Notes under the pieces: generated by a model
What the model saw: only the letters and a program-made list of their open reading frames with translations
The model's database searches: none
What the model was told of the DNA's origin: nothing
Part shown: positions 34,793 to 43,673 of the stretch, piece after piece
How the letters are laid out: every line of letters begins with the position of its first letter
Numbering within the stretch: position 1 is the stretch's first letter
Assembly: GCF_031457805.1 (NCBI RefSeq)
Contig: NZ_JAVDXI010000004.1
Location: 310,001-374,000, forward strand
Direction of reading: 5' to 3'
DNA from: Caulobacter sp031457805
Lineage (GTDB): Bacteria; Pseudomonadota; Alphaproteobacteria; Caulobacterales; Caulobacteraceae
Length of the DNA: 64,000 bases
Translations under genes and position numbers: made by a program

Positions 34793-35502
34793 AGACCGAC
34801 CGGCTTCAGCGCCCGCTCCACCGCCGCCATCGCGTGAAGGGTCGTCGTGTCGAACACCGGAACCAGGCTGTCCGCCTGCGAGACCAGCAGCATGATCTCG
34901 GTGCAGCCCAGGATGATCGCCTGCGCGCCTTGCTCGACGAGTCGCGCGATCACAGCCCTGTAAGCCTCGCGCGAGGCGTCCAGCACGCGCCCGGCGACCA
35001 GCTCCTCGTAGATGATCCGGTGCACGACGGCGCGGTCGTCCGCATCCGGCGTCAGGACGGAAAGGCCGTGCTTCTTCTCGAGACGCCCCCGATAGAAGTC
35101 GTGCTCCATCGTAAAGGCCGTGCCCAGCAGGCCCGCCGTAGAGAGCCCCGCCGTCTTGATCGCCTCGCCGGTCGGATCGGCGATATGCAGCAGCGGGATA
35201 TGCACCGCCGCCTCGATCTCATCGGCCTCGCGATGCATGGTGTTGGTGCAAAGGACCAGAAAGTCCGCGCCGCCCGCCTCCAGGGCCCGCGCCGCGTCGG
35301 CCAGGCGTCGCGACAGCTCGGGCCAGCGCCCAGCGTGCTGCAGTTGCTCGATCTCTGCGAAGTCGAACGACCACATCAGGGTCCGCGCCGAGGCGACCCC
35401 ACCAAGGCGTTCGCGCACCGCCTCGTTGATCAGCCGATAGTACTGGGCCGAGCTTTCCCAGCTCATCCCGCCGATCAGTCCGATCAGGGCCTGTTCGCTC
35501 AT
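34789..35502 (-). CDS. Aspartate/glutamate racemase family protein
   Basis: 237 residues from the ATG at 35502, with GGAG 4 bases before. The GTG at 35523 lacks a ribosome site. Two catalytic cysteine regions are present: VLCTNTMHRE and LGCTEIMLLV. The start is LIGLIGGMSWESS and the substrate loop includes FYRGRLEKKHGL. It racemises aspartate or a related amino acid (YgeA-like). The stop overlaps pbpC tail-to-tail. Confidence 0.9.
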   Translation of the reverse strand: MSEQALIGLIGGMSWESSAQYYRLINEAVRERLGGVASARTLMWSFDFAEIEQLQHAGRWPELSRRLADAARALEAGGADFLVLCTNTMHREADEIEAAVHIPLLHIADPTGEAIKTAGLSTAGLLGTAFTMEHDFYRGRLEKKHGLSVLTPDADDRAVVHRIIYEELVAGRVLDASREAYRAVIARLVEQGAQAIILGCTEIMLLVSQADSLVPVFDTTTLHAMAAVERALKPVGL

Positions 35503-35551
35503 CGCGCGCTCCGCGTTACTCACGCAAAGCGCTCTAGCAGGCTCGCGCGCG

Positions 35552-36277
35552 CTACAGAACCTCTCGCCGCGACAGGTGGATGATCGCCATGATCAAGGCG
35601 ATCAGGCCAAGGCCGCCGCCGAGAGCCAAAGCTGTCTCGATCCGCCAGGCGTCGCGCGCGAACATGTTCACCGGCATCTGCCAGGGGAAAAACACCCCCT
35701 GCTTGGCCGAGGTCGCGACCACGGAGAAGAAGGTCCCGCCGATGCCGAGCGCCAGCGCCGGCACGAAGCTGGCGAACCGCAAGGCGGTCCACAGCTGGAT
35801 GGCGATCATCAGCGTGGCCGCAGCCATCACCTTGGCCAGCAGCAGTCCATGCTTGGCCAGATCCGGCGTTCCCACCGGCATGACCGCCGGTTTGATCGTC
35901 CCCGCCAGGAGGACCGCGCCCCAGGTGAGGAGCAGGTTCAGCACGCTCATCGCTGCGACGAGCCCGACGACACAGAGGGCCTTGGCGGCGTAGAGCTTCC
36001 AGCGCGCCACGGGCAGGGCTCGCAGGTGGTCCCAACTGCGCGGGGCGTGCTCCATCTGGGCGACCAGGGCGGTGAGGGCCGTCACGCTCATCGGCAGCAT
36101 GAAGAAGGCCCACACTGTCCCTGACATCTGCAGGCACATCTCCCACGGCGGGGCCTTCTTGCCGCGTAGCAGATTGAAGAACAGGAAGATGGCGATCAGC
36201 GTCGGTGCGGCGATGGCCAGCACGGCCGCCAGCGAGCGATTGAGCTTGCGGACTTCGACGGAGAGGACGGCGAGCAT
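35552..36277 (-). CDS. ABC-2 type transporter permease
   Basis: 241 residues with about six hydrophobic segments. It begins MLAVLSVEVRKLNRSLA, and contains QMEHAPRSWDHLRALPVARWKLYAAK, a pattern of lantibiotic or bacitracin-type ABC-2 permeases. It is directly joined to the ATPase gene (1-bp overlap). Substrate unknown. Confidence 0.85.
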   Translation of the reverse strand: MLAVLSVEVRKLNRSLAAVLAIAAPTLIAIFLFFNLLRGKKAPPWEMCLQMSGTVWAFFMLPMSVTALTALVAQMEHAPRSWDHLRALPVARWKLYAAKALCVVGLVAAMSVLNLLLTWGAVLLAGTIKPAVMPVGTPDLAKHGLLLAKVMAAATLMIAIQLWTALRFASFVPALALGIGGTFFSVVATSAKQGVFFPWQMPVNMFARDAWRIETALALGGGLGLIALIMAIIHLSRREVL

Positions 36278-37212
36278 CAGGCGGCCTCGGCTTGCGACGA
36301 ACGGGATGCGGCGACGTCGCGATAGATGTCTTCGAGAGAGCGGGGTTTGGGTCCCACGGCGAACACCGGCGCGCCGCCGGCGACCAGGACGCGGACCAGC
36401 TCGGCCGCAGCCTTGTCGAGGTCCTGGCCAAGACGCAACGCCACGGAAAGACCGCCCTCGAAGGCGACCGGCGAATGGCCGCTGGCTAACAGCGCCTGAA
36501 CAGCGCGCGCGTCATCGCCCGTCCGCAACAGGATCTCGGGCGCCAGATCGGCCTTCAGTCGGGAAAGCTCGCCCTCAAGGACCAGTCGCCCGTTGTTGAC
36601 AACACCCACATGGGTCGCGGTCTGCTCGATCTCGCCCAAGAGGTGGCTGGACAGCAGCACCGTGGCGCCGGTCCGCTCGGGCAGACTCTTGAGAAAGCGG
36701 CGCATGTCGGCGATGCCGTCGGGGTCGAGGCCGTTGGTCGGCTCGTCCAGCACCAGGATCGGGGGCGCGCCCAGCATGGCTCGCGCCACACCCAGGCGCT
36801 GGCGCATGCCCAGCGAGTAGCCGCCAACCTTTCGATTGGCGTCAGCACTCATCTCCACGACCTCCAGCACGCGATCGATCTCGGTGTTGCGCAGGCCAAC
36901 GAGCGTGGCGGTGAGCCCAAGGTTCTCCCGACCCGTCAGATTGCCGTAGAAGCCGTGCGCCTCCAGCAGCGCGCCGACCTGCCGAGCCGCACCGATGCGA
37001 TCGCGCGAGACGTCGATCCCGTTGACCCTCACCGCCCCTGCGCTGGGGCGGATCAGGCCCAGGATCATTTTCAAGGTCGTGGTCTTGCCCGCGCCGTTGC
37101 GGCCCAGAAAGCCGTAAACCGCCCGCTCGGGGACGGTCATCGACAGATCATCGACGGCCAGGCGCCCGCCAAAACGGCGCGAAAGCCCTTGGGTCTCGAT
37201 AGCGGCGGGCAT
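36277..37212 (-). CDS. ABC transporter ATP-binding protein (BcrA/CcmA type)
   Basis: 311 residues. Walker A GRNGAGKTT, signature YSLGMRQRLGVARAML, Walker B ILVLDEPTNGLDP and SSHLLGEIEQ. The C-terminal 80 residues are an extra domain typical of BcrA/DrrA-type ATPases. With the permease it forms an exporter, likely for a peptide antibiotic or lipid. No regulator is in the operon. Confidence 0.92.
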   Translation of the reverse strand: MPAAIETQGLSRRFGGRLAVDDLSMTVPERAVYGFLGRNGAGKTTTLKMILGLIRPSAGAVRVNGIDVSRDRIGAARQVGALLEAHGFYGNLTGRENLGLTATLVGLRNTEIDRVLEVVEMSADANRKVGGYSLGMRQRLGVARAMLGAPPILVLDEPTNGLDPDGIADMRRFLKSLPERTGATVLLSSHLLGEIEQTATHVGVVNNGRLVLEGELSRLKADLAPEILLRTGDDARAVQALLASGHSPVAFEGGLSVALRLGQDLDKAAAELVRVLVAGGAPVFAVGPKPRSLEDIYRDVAASRSSQAEAA

Positions 37213-37312
37213 CGGCGGCGCTCACGAAATTTAAGTTAGAGATAAAGTTGCGGAGCCGAGATCTTTAAGTCAAGATTAAAGACAAGACAGGTTCCCAACC
37301 CCTTCGCCGATC

Positions 37313-37813
37313 ATGAGCCAAACCGAAATCCTCGCCTTCCGCCGCCGATGCCGCCAGTTCCGCTGGCTGGCGATGTTCATGGTGATCAGCGTCGGCCTGC
37401 TGATCGCGCTGATGGCCTGGGTGTTCCCGGCGCTGCTGGTGCTGCTCAAGGACGCCCCCTGGCGTCCGAGCGCTATGCTCGCGGCGACGATCTGGAACCT
37501 GCCGATTGCGTGCTATCTGTTCGCGGTGTGGACCATCGGCCAGACACTCGGCGAATTGGCCAACGGTCGGCTTATCCAGGCCGCGCTGCCACCCGCCTTG
37601 CGTCGGGTCGGGCTGGCCTTGGGCGCTGGAGGCCTGACCAGCGTCTTTGTCGTCACCAACCTGATGCGGTTTCTGGGACAGGCCAAAGGCGGCTATCTGC
37701 ACTTCGACGTCGCCGGCATGACCCTGGGCATGATCGGCGGGGCGCTATTCCTGCTGGGGCGCGTCATGGACCAGGCCCTGGCGGCGCAGGCTGAACTCGA
37801 CGAGATGATCTGA
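37313..37813 (+). CDS. DUF2975-like membrane protein
   Basis: 166 residues with four predicted helices (about 18-42, 55-75, 95-115, 133-155). It ends with the HTH gene start overlapping (TGATG). DUF2975 proteins pair with small XRE regulators in many genomes. The role is unknown. Divergent from the ABC operon with a 100-bp AT-rich gap. Confidence 0.8.
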   Translation: MSQTEILAFRRRCRQFRWLAMFMVISVGLLIALMAWVFPALLVLLKDAPWRPSAMLAATIWNLPIACYLFAVWTIGQTLGELANGRLIQAALPPALRRVGLALGAGGLTSVFVVTNLMRFLGQAKGGYLHFDVAGMTLGMIGGALFLLGRVMDQALAAQAELDEMI

Positions 37814-38052
37814 TGCCCGTTCGCGTCACCCTGGACGCCCTGATCGTGGCCAAGGGCCTGAAGGCGCGCGACCTGGCGGCCGAGGTCGGTCTCAGCGAAA
37901 CCCAGCTGTCGCTGTTCCGCTCGGGCAAGGTGAAGGGCATCCGCTTCCGCACCCTGGCCCGCCTCTGCGCGGCCCTGGACTGCAAGCCCGGCGACCTTCT
38001 GGACTATGACTTCGACGCCGACGACCTGAACGTCCCGGACGAGGCGGACTAG
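37813..38052 (+). CDS. XRE-type HTH regulator (YozG-like)
   Basis: 79 residues. An N-terminal helix-turn-helix (RVTLDALIVAKGLKARDLAAEVGLSETQLSLF) and C-terminal TLARLCAALDCKPGDLLDYDF are in the usual order of HTH_26 proteins. The acidic tail ends DDLNVPDEAD. Translationally coupled to the membrane partner. The membrane protein may hold it away from DNA. Confidence 0.87.
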   Translation: MPVRVTLDALIVAKGLKARDLAAEVGLSETQLSLFRSGKVKGIRFRTLARLCAALDCKPGDLLDYDFDADDLNVPDEAD

Positions 38053-39134
38053 TCGCGCAAGGGCCGCAGCCGGTTGACGTGCCCCATCTTCCGCCCCGGG
38101 CGCGCTTCGCCCTTGCCGTAGAGGTGCACGCGGGTCTCGGGTTCGGCGGCCAGCTTCCTCCAGGCGTCGACATCGGCGCCCAGGAGATTGGTCATCTCAA
38201 CGTGATGATGGGGCTCGGTCGGGCCCAGGGGCCAGCCGGCGACGGCGCGGATATGCTGCTCGAACTGGTCGACCTCGCAGCCGTCCTGGGTCCAGTGGCC
38301 GGTGTTATGGACGCGCGGCGCGAATTCGTTGACCAGCAGCTTGCCGCCGGAGAGCTCGAACAGCTCCACGCCGATGACCCCGACATAATCGAGCGCGGTG
38401 AGGATCTTGGCTACGATCGACTCGGCCTGGTCGCGGGTTGCCGGCGTGATCTTGGCCGGCGCCACGGTACGCCGAAGGACCCCGCCCTCGTGGTGGTTTT
38501 CCGAGACCGGATAGCAGGCGATCTCGCCGTCCCGGCCGCGCGCGGCGATCACCGACAGCTCACGGCCGAAATCGGCGGGCGCTTCCAGGATCGCCGGCTG
38601 ACGGCCAATTTTGTCGAACGCCGCCTCGGCGTCAGAGACCTTCTGGATCCAGGCCTGCCCCTTGCCGTCGTAGCCTTCGCGACGGGTCTTGAGCAGCGAC
38701 GGCGCGCCGATCCGGGCCACGGCCTCGGCGAGACTTTGGCTGTCGTTCACCGCAGCGAAGGCCACGGTGGGCACGCCGATCTCGGCCATGAACGTCTTTT
38801 CGGCCACGCGGTCCTGAGCGGCGGCCAGCGCCTTGGCGCCCGGCGAGACCATGGCCCCCAGAGCCGTCAGCTCTGACACCGTATCGGCCGGGACGTTCTC
38901 GAACTCATAGGTGACGACGTCGCAGGCCTCGGCCAGACGCTTCAGCGCCCAGCGGTCGTCATAGGCGGCCACGATCTGGCGCGCGGCGACGCGGCCCGCC
39001 GGGGAGCCCTCTTCCGGGTCCTGGATCACGACGTCAAAGCCCAGGCGCGCGGCGGCCAGGGCCAGCATCCGGCCTAGCTGTCCCCCGCCGAGGACGCCGA
39101 TGGTGGAACCGGGAACCAGGGGGAACGAAGCCAT
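38049..39134 (-). CDS. purK: 5-(carboxyamino)imidazole ribonucleotide synthase
   Basis: 361 residues. ATP-grasp fold: GVLGGGQLGRMLALAAARLGFDV, VTYEFENVPADT, KTRREGYDGKGQ and ELFELSGGKLLVNEFAPRVHNTGHW. It makes N5-CAIR from AIR, ATP and bicarbonate. The stop overlaps the XRE gene by 4 bp tail-to-tail. Directly after purE (5 bp). Confidence 0.97.
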   Translation of the reverse strand: MASFPLVPGSTIGVLGGGQLGRMLALAAARLGFDVVIQDPEEGSPAGRVAARQIVAAYDDRWALKRLAEACDVVTYEFENVPADTVSELTALGAMVSPGAKALAAAQDRVAEKTFMAEIGVPTVAFAAVNDSQSLAEAVARIGAPSLLKTRREGYDGKGQAWIQKVSDAEAAFDKIGRQPAILEAPADFGRELSVIAARGRDGEIACYPVSENHHEGGVLRRTVAPAKITPATRDQAESIVAKILTALDYVGVIGVELFELSGGKLLVNEFAPRVHNTGHWTQDGCEVDQFEQHIRAVAGWPLGPTEPHHHVEMTNLLGADVDAWRKLAAEPETRVHLYGKGEARPGRKMGHVNRLRPLRD

Positions 39135-39139
39135 CTTGA

Positions 39140-39631
39140 TCAGTCCTCGACGCTCTCGGCGACGCTGTCGGTCTGGGCGGCGCGGAAAGCCGCCAATCGC
39201 GCCGCCAGGGGGGCGTCGGACAGGGCCAGGATCTGGGCCGCCAGCAGACCGGCGTTCTTGGCGCCCGCCTCGCCGATGGCCAAGGTGGCCACAGGGATTC
39301 CGCCCGGCATCTGGACGATCGACAACAGGCTATCAAGCCCTGAGAGCGCTTTTGACTGCACCGGCACGCCGAGCACAGGCAGGTTGGTCATCGAGGCGGC
39401 CATGCCCGGCAGGTGCGCCGCGCCGCCGGCGCCCGCGATAATCACCTTGTACCCCGCCTTCTCGGCCCCTGTGGCGAAGTCGAACAGTCGCTGTGGCGTG
39501 CGGTGCGCAGAGACCACCTTGGCTTCCCAGGCCACGCCCAGGCTGTCCAGCGCGTCAGCCGCCCCCTTCATGGTCGGCCAGTCCGAGCGGCTGCCCATGA
39601 TGATGGCGACGGGCGGAATGGTGGCAGGCAT
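39140..39631 (-). CDS. purE: N5-carboxyaminoimidazole ribonucleotide mutase
   Basis: 163 residues. Class I PurE motifs MGSRSDWPTMKGAADAL, VVSAHRTPQRLF, AGAGGAAHLPGMAAS and GVPVQSKALSGLDSLLSIVQMPGGIPVAT. It isomerises N5-CAIR to CAIR for PurC. First gene of the purEK operon. Confidence 0.97.
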   Translation of the reverse strand: MPATIPPVAIIMGSRSDWPTMKGAADALDSLGVAWEAKVVSAHRTPQRLFDFATGAEKAGYKVIIAGAGGAAHLPGMAASMTNLPVLGVPVQSKALSGLDSLLSIVQMPGGIPVATLAIGEAGAKNAGLLAAQILALSDAPLAARLAAFRAAQTDSVAESVED

Positions 39632-39816
39632 CGGCGTCGTCCCTTGAACTCGGCGGCGGCGGATGAAAGCCGCCCCGTATTCGGGCCGCTCCCCGTACGC
39701 AACCCCAAAACGACACGAGGTCGCTCAAGCCGGACATCAGACGCGCATTTGGCGCCCAGATCGAACCCCGGCCCTGCGACTCTTCGGCGCCAGGATTGCG
39801 TCGAACGCCGTTCCCG

Positions 39817-39824
39817 TTAACCAT
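39817..39824 (+). promoter_or_regulatory. CtrA-type half-site before dgcA
   Basis: TTAACCAT matches the Caulobacter CtrA half-site. It is 37 bp before the dgcA ATG in the 229-bp purE-dgcA gap. Short sites of this kind also occur by chance. Confidence 0.3.
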
Positions 39825-39860
39825 GTCACTTAGCTGTGCAATTCGATTCCCCATAAGGCC

Positions 39861-40574
39861 ATGAAGATTTCAGGCGCCCGGACCGAACCCTTCGCCGCCA
39901 TTCGCAAGCGCGCTTTGGCGCGCGCTGGCGCGCAGGTCGCGGCTCGCGAGGTGTCCGCCCCCGACAGCGCCGCTTTTCTGGGCCTGACCGAGGCGGACCT
40001 GACACCAAAGGTTGTCGAGGCGCTGCAAACCCTGATGAGCGAGATCGAGGACCTGCGGAACGAGGTTTCGGTCCTCAAGCTCCGGCTCAACGAGGCCCAA
40101 GGCCTCGCCGACATGGATGTCCTGACGCCGGTGCTGAACCGTCGTGCCTTCCTGCGCGAGATGAAGCGGGTGGCCGCTTTCGCCCAGCGCTACGGATCGC
40201 CCGCCAGCATCGTTTTCTTCGACCTGGACGGCTTCAAGAGCGTCAATGATCGCTTCGGCCATGCGGCGGGCGACGAGGCCTTGAAGGCCGTCGCCAAACG
40301 CCTGCTGGCGAATGTCCGGGAAAGCGACATCGTCGGCCGGATGGGCGGCGACGAGTTCGCGGTGCTTCTGGCGCAAGCCGACAAGGAAACGGCGCTGGCG
40401 AAGGCTCAGAGCCTCGCAGAAGCGGTCCGCGCCGTCCCGGTCGAGTTCGGCGAGTGGTCAGCGCCGTTGCACATCTCGTTCGGCGTACGGGAAATCGAGC
40501 CTGGCGCGGATCCCGAGGAAGCGCTGGCTGAAGCCGATGCAGCGATGTTCGTGCGCAAACGCAGGACCGCCTAG
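39861..40574 (+). CDS. dgcA: Diguanylate cyclase DgcA (GGDEF)
   Basis: 237 residues: a soluble protein with a short helical N-terminus (coiled coil about 50-80, EIEDLRNEVSVLKLRLNEA) and one GGDEF domain. Active-site GGDEF is at 162-166, and the product-inhibition I-site RESD is at 153-156, nine residues before. The DxD metal site is in IVFFDLDGFKSVND. It makes c-di-GMP from two GTP. The RESD I-site, size and the purE neighbour agree with C. crescentus DgcA (CC_3285). Confidence 0.9.
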   Translation: MKISGARTEPFAAIRKRALARAGAQVAAREVSAPDSAAFLGLTEADLTPKVVEALQTLMSEIEDLRNEVSVLKLRLNEAQGLADMDVLTPVLNRRAFLREMKRVAAFAQRYGSPASIVFFDLDGFKSVNDRFGHAAGDEALKAVAKRLLANVRESDIVGRMGGDEFAVLLAQADKETALAKAQSLAEAVRAVPVEFGEWSAPLHISFGVREIEPGADPEEALAEADAAMFVRKRRTA

Positions 40575-40673
40575 GCCGACGCCACCCACGGCGCCCAAAC
40601 TCTGATAACGACAACCAACAGTCGTGCGACCTTATCGCACGGCGACTCGCTCTGCGTGTCCGGGCTAACTAGC

Positions 40674-40688
40674 TTTACGGTTTGTTAA
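40674..40688 (+). promoter_or_regulatory. CtrA-like site (TTTA-N7-TTAA) before the receiver gene
   Basis: TTTA (40674-40677), 7 bases and TTAA (40685-40688). One mismatch from TTAA-N7-TTAA. It is 24 bp before the ATG at 40712. Confidence 0.35.
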
Positions 40689-40711
40689 GCATAAGCGCGA
40701 GATTTTGGATC

Positions 40712-41071
40712 ATGCAGCGTATCCTGATCGCCGAAGACGATCCGGTTCTGTCGATGATCTACGAGATCACCCTGACGGAAGCTGGGTTTGACGTCCTGCT
40801 CTGCAGTGACGGTCAAGAGGCGTTTGAGGCTCTGAATACGTTCGGACCGGATCTGGTCATCACCGATTTCACCATGCCCCGCATGAGCGGCGGCGAACTG
40901 GTCAGCGCGGTGCGCAGAGCCCTGCCCGGCGCGGTCACCCTGATGGCCTCGGCTATCGATCCTCGCCTGCTCAAGGATGACCAGCATGCGGATGCGCGGC
41001 TGGAAAAGCCGATCACGCCGGGACGCCTTCTGCAGACGGTGCGCGCGCTGGAAGGCCGGCAAGCGGCGTGA
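40712..41071 (+). CDS. Single-domain response regulator
   Basis: 119 residues from the ATG at 40712 (MQRILIAEDD). Canonical receiver: acidic pair Glu8-Asp9-Asp10, phospho-acceptor Asp52 (LVITDFTMPRMSG) and the conserved Lys in ARLEKPITPG. No output domain, so it acts as a diffusible CheY-like switch. No kinase is adjacent. An upstream in-frame start at 40682 lies across the CtrA-like site. Confidence 0.9.
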   Translation: MQRILIAEDDPVLSMIYEITLTEAGFDVLLCSDGQEAFEALNTFGPDLVITDFTMPRMSGGELVSAVRRALPGAVTLMASAIDPRLLKDDQHADARLEKPITPGRLLQTVRALEGRQAA

Positions 41072-41139
41072 CAGAACTTTAAGCTGACCCGAACTCCCTG
41101 GCCCCCCTAGGGTGAGCCCAAGGTTCAGGGGAGCTCACT

Positions 41140-42861
41140 ATGATCTGCGGTCGTCCAAAGGCGGCTTTGGCCGGCCTGGCGCTGGCGCTCGCCGGAGCGA
41201 TGTCCGCCCAGGCGGCGACGCCCAAGCCCAGTGTGAACGTCTATCGTATTGCGCCCGTTCTTGAGACCGGCGCGGTCCGCGCCGTTTCCGTCACCGTGAC
41301 GTTGCCCGCCGACGCCGACGGCGAGACCCGTTTGCGCCTGCCGACCGAGTGGGGCGGCGGCGAGCGGCTTTGGCGCTTTCTGAGTAGTCCCACCGTGACG
41401 GGCGGCCAACTTGCCCAACCCGATGAGAAGACCTGGGTCATCACCTCCAAGCCCCGTGCGCCGCTGACGGTCCGCTATCAGGTCGTCGGCGCCTACGAGG
41501 GCCCGCCGCCGCCCGATGGCCCGAACTACGGCCAGCCGATCGTCGAACCCGACGGCTTCTATCTGATCGGCCATACCGTGTTCGTGACCCCCGAGGGGCG
41601 GGAAGGCGATCGGGCGAGGTTCGTTTGGGATCCTGCGGGATCTTCCCTGCGACTGGCCACCGACCTTTCGTCGATGATGCGAAAGCCGGCCCCGATCGAA
41701 CAACTGGGGCCGAGCGTCCTGATCGCCTACCCGGACGTGGTGGAGGCCCGCCGAGACCTCGACGGCGCGCCCCTGACCGTCGCGATGCGCGGGCAGTTCC
41801 CCTTCAGCGCCGAGGCTTTCGCGGACATGGCGGCGCGATCGATCAGCGCGGCCCGCGCCTTCTGGGGCGATGGGCGAACGCCTTTCCTCATCACCTTCGC
41901 CGCCCTGCCTGCGCCGAAAGGCTGGACCTCTTATCGCGGAACGGGGCTGGACGACGCCTTTGCCGTGATCTCCACCCAGAACACCAAGCTTGAGGACTAT
42001 CGCCTCTTCCTGACCCACGAATATCTGCACACGTGGAACGGCGAGCGGCTGGGCGGGGCGATCGATGGCGCGCGCGAGCCCGCCGGATACTGGTTCAGCG
42101 AGGGCTTCACCGACTACTACGCTCGCCGCCTTGCGCTGCGATCGGGCCTCGTGGACCTGGAGACCTTCGCCGCCGCTTGGAACGAGGCCCTGGAGGCCTA
42201 TGCGACCTCAGCGGCGATCGACGTGAACAACGACGAGATCGTCGCAAAGTTCTGGAGCGACAGGGCCGTTCAGAAGCTGCCCTACCAACGCGGCGCGCAG
42301 GTGGCGGTTTTGATGGAGACCAAGCTCAAGGCCAAGGGCGGCCTCGACCGCATCATGTTGGCCATGCGCGATCAGGCCACGAGCCGAACAGGCGCTAGTC
42401 GTATTCCAGCGCCTGAGGCCTTGGTTCCCGTCGCGCGAGGCATCACGGGAGTCGACCTGACGCCCGAGATCGATCGGTTCGTGACCCGAGGCGAACGCAT
42501 CCTGCTCCCGCCGGACGCCTTCGGCGGCTGCCTGACCGTCGAAACTCTTACGCGGCCAGCGTACTGGCTGGGCCTTGATCTTGCCGAGACCGGCAGGGGG
42601 CGGCTGACTGCGGGCGTCGATCCCTCCGGCCCCGCCTACGCTGCGGGTCTGCGGGACGGCATGAAATATCTTGGCCGCCAGGGCGGGAAGACGGGCGACA
42701 GCACCGTCGAGATCGGAATCGCGGTGGAAAAGAATGGAAAGCCGGAGGTGATCCGATTCCTGCCACGCGGTCCGGGCCAGGTCACGGTGCAACGGATCAA
42801 TACGCCCACAGCGTTGACGCCCGAGGCGCGGGTCGCCTGCGTGAAGGCGGTGGCGGGCTAG
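41140..42861 (+). CDS. M61 family aminopeptidase with PDZ domain
   Basis: 573 residues. Signal peptide 1-24 (ALAGAMSAQA-A). The zinc site is THEYLHTWNGE with the third ligand in WFSEGFTDYYA, the M61 glycyl-aminopeptidase pattern. A C-terminal PDZ-like segment has DPSGPAYAAGLRDGMKYLG. Periplasmic. Full length for the family (about 560-640). Single gene. Confidence 0.9.
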   Translation: MICGRPKAALAGLALALAGAMSAQAATPKPSVNVYRIAPVLETGAVRAVSVTVTLPADADGETRLRLPTEWGGGERLWRFLSSPTVTGGQLAQPDEKTWVITSKPRAPLTVRYQVVGAYEGPPPPDGPNYGQPIVEPDGFYLIGHTVFVTPEGREGDRARFVWDPAGSSLRLATDLSSMMRKPAPIEQLGPSVLIAYPDVVEARRDLDGAPLTVAMRGQFPFSAEAFADMAARSISAARAFWGDGRTPFLITFAALPAPKGWTSYRGTGLDDAFAVISTQNTKLEDYRLFLTHEYLHTWNGERLGGAIDGAREPAGYWFSEGFTDYYARRLALRSGLVDLETFAAAWNEALEAYATSAAIDVNNDEIVAKFWSDRAVQKLPYQRGAQVAVLMETKLKAKGGLDRIMLAMRDQATSRTGASRIPAPEALVPVARGITGVDLTPEIDRFVTRGERILLPPDAFGGCLTVETLTRPAYWLGLDLAETGRGRLTAGVDPSGPAYAAGLRDGMKYLGRQGGKTGDSTVEIGIAVEKNGKPEVIRFLPRGPGQVTVQRINTPTALTPEARVACVKAVAG

Positions 42862-42907
42862 AGCCTGTTTATTTGGCTGAGATGGCGACATCTCAACCGG
42901 ACGGTCT

Positions 42908-43138
42908 TCAGGCGATGATGTCCGGCGTCAGGAGATCTTCCAAACGGCCGATCTCGTCCTTCAGGGCCAGCTTTTTCCGCTTCAGACGCGCGATCTGCAG
43001 CATGTCCGGCTGGAAGCGCTCTTCCAGCGCCCGGATCGAGTCATCGAGGTCCTTGTGCTCCTCGCGCAGATCGGCGAGGCGACGTTCGATCGCGATGTCG
43101 GTGTCTTCCGACGGATCATCGTCGTTCATGGACGTCAT
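42908..43138 (-). CDS. DUF465 family protein
   Basis: 76 residues, a helical hairpin: RRLADLREEHKDLDDSIRALEERFQPDMLQI then ARLKRKKLALKDEIGRLE. The DUF465 (YdcH) motif LKRKKLALKDEI is present. Function unknown. The N-terminus is longer and more acidic than usual. Confidence 0.85.
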   Translation of the reverse strand: MTSMNDDDPSEDTDIAIERRLADLREEHKDLDDSIRALEERFQPDMLQIARLKRKKLALKDEIGRLEDLLTPDIIA

Positions 43139-43195
43139 CTCGGTAGGGCCCCTTCAGGGTCATAGATAGCAAAGGCTGACGAGCGGTAAAGGCGC

Positions 43196-43669
43196 TCAGT
43201 CCCGCGTGGCTTCGAGGGCGGAAGCAAGCCTTTCCAACGCGGCGCGGCGCGGCGGATCGCCGGAGGCCTCCGCAGCGGCCACTAGACCGTCCACAAGGCT
43301 CGCGGGAGTCATTGGCGGCCCCGCAAGGGCCTCGAGACTCTCCATCAGCACCCGCTCGCCCTGCAACTCCAGGGCCTTCACGGCGTCACGGAAGGCTTCC
43401 TTGCCGATCTCGTCGACGGGCGGCCTTGGCGCCTTCAATGCGCGTCGTACGCCGCGCAGGGGCGCGCCAATATCCCGGTCCCAGCCGCGCATTACGCCGG
43501 CGGCGATTTTCAAGTCCGCTGACCGCCCCTGCTCGGCCATCCAGGCGGCCCAGAGCAGGTAGGGCACGTTCTGACCGTGAGCGTCCTGCAGGTGCAGGCA
43601 CGCCTCTGCGACAGGTTGCCGCGCATAGGCGTCCAACGCCCAGTCCCAAAGCCCCTTGGTCGCGCCCAT
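43196..43669 (-). CDS. TIGR02444 family protein
   Basis: 157 residues. LWDWALDAYARQPVAEACLHLQDAHGQNVPYLLWAAWMA matches the TIGR02444 (DUF2390) signature. Helical. Function unknown. Starts 4 bp after ubiX, on the same strand, so probably co-transcribed. Confidence 0.87.
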   Translation of the reverse strand: MGATKGLWDWALDAYARQPVAEACLHLQDAHGQNVPYLLWAAWMAEQGRSADLKIAAGVMRGWDRDIGAPLRGVRRALKAPRPPVDEIGKEAFRDAVKALELQGERVLMESLEALAGPPMTPASLVDGLVAAAEASGDPPRRAALERLASALEATRD

Positions 43670-43673
43670 CGCG

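Noticed and set aside
35520..36431. Minus-strand frame of 303 residues overlapping the ABC permease
   Set aside because: Arg/Pro-rich and without motifs; the alternate frame encodes a proper membrane permease that joins the ATPase.
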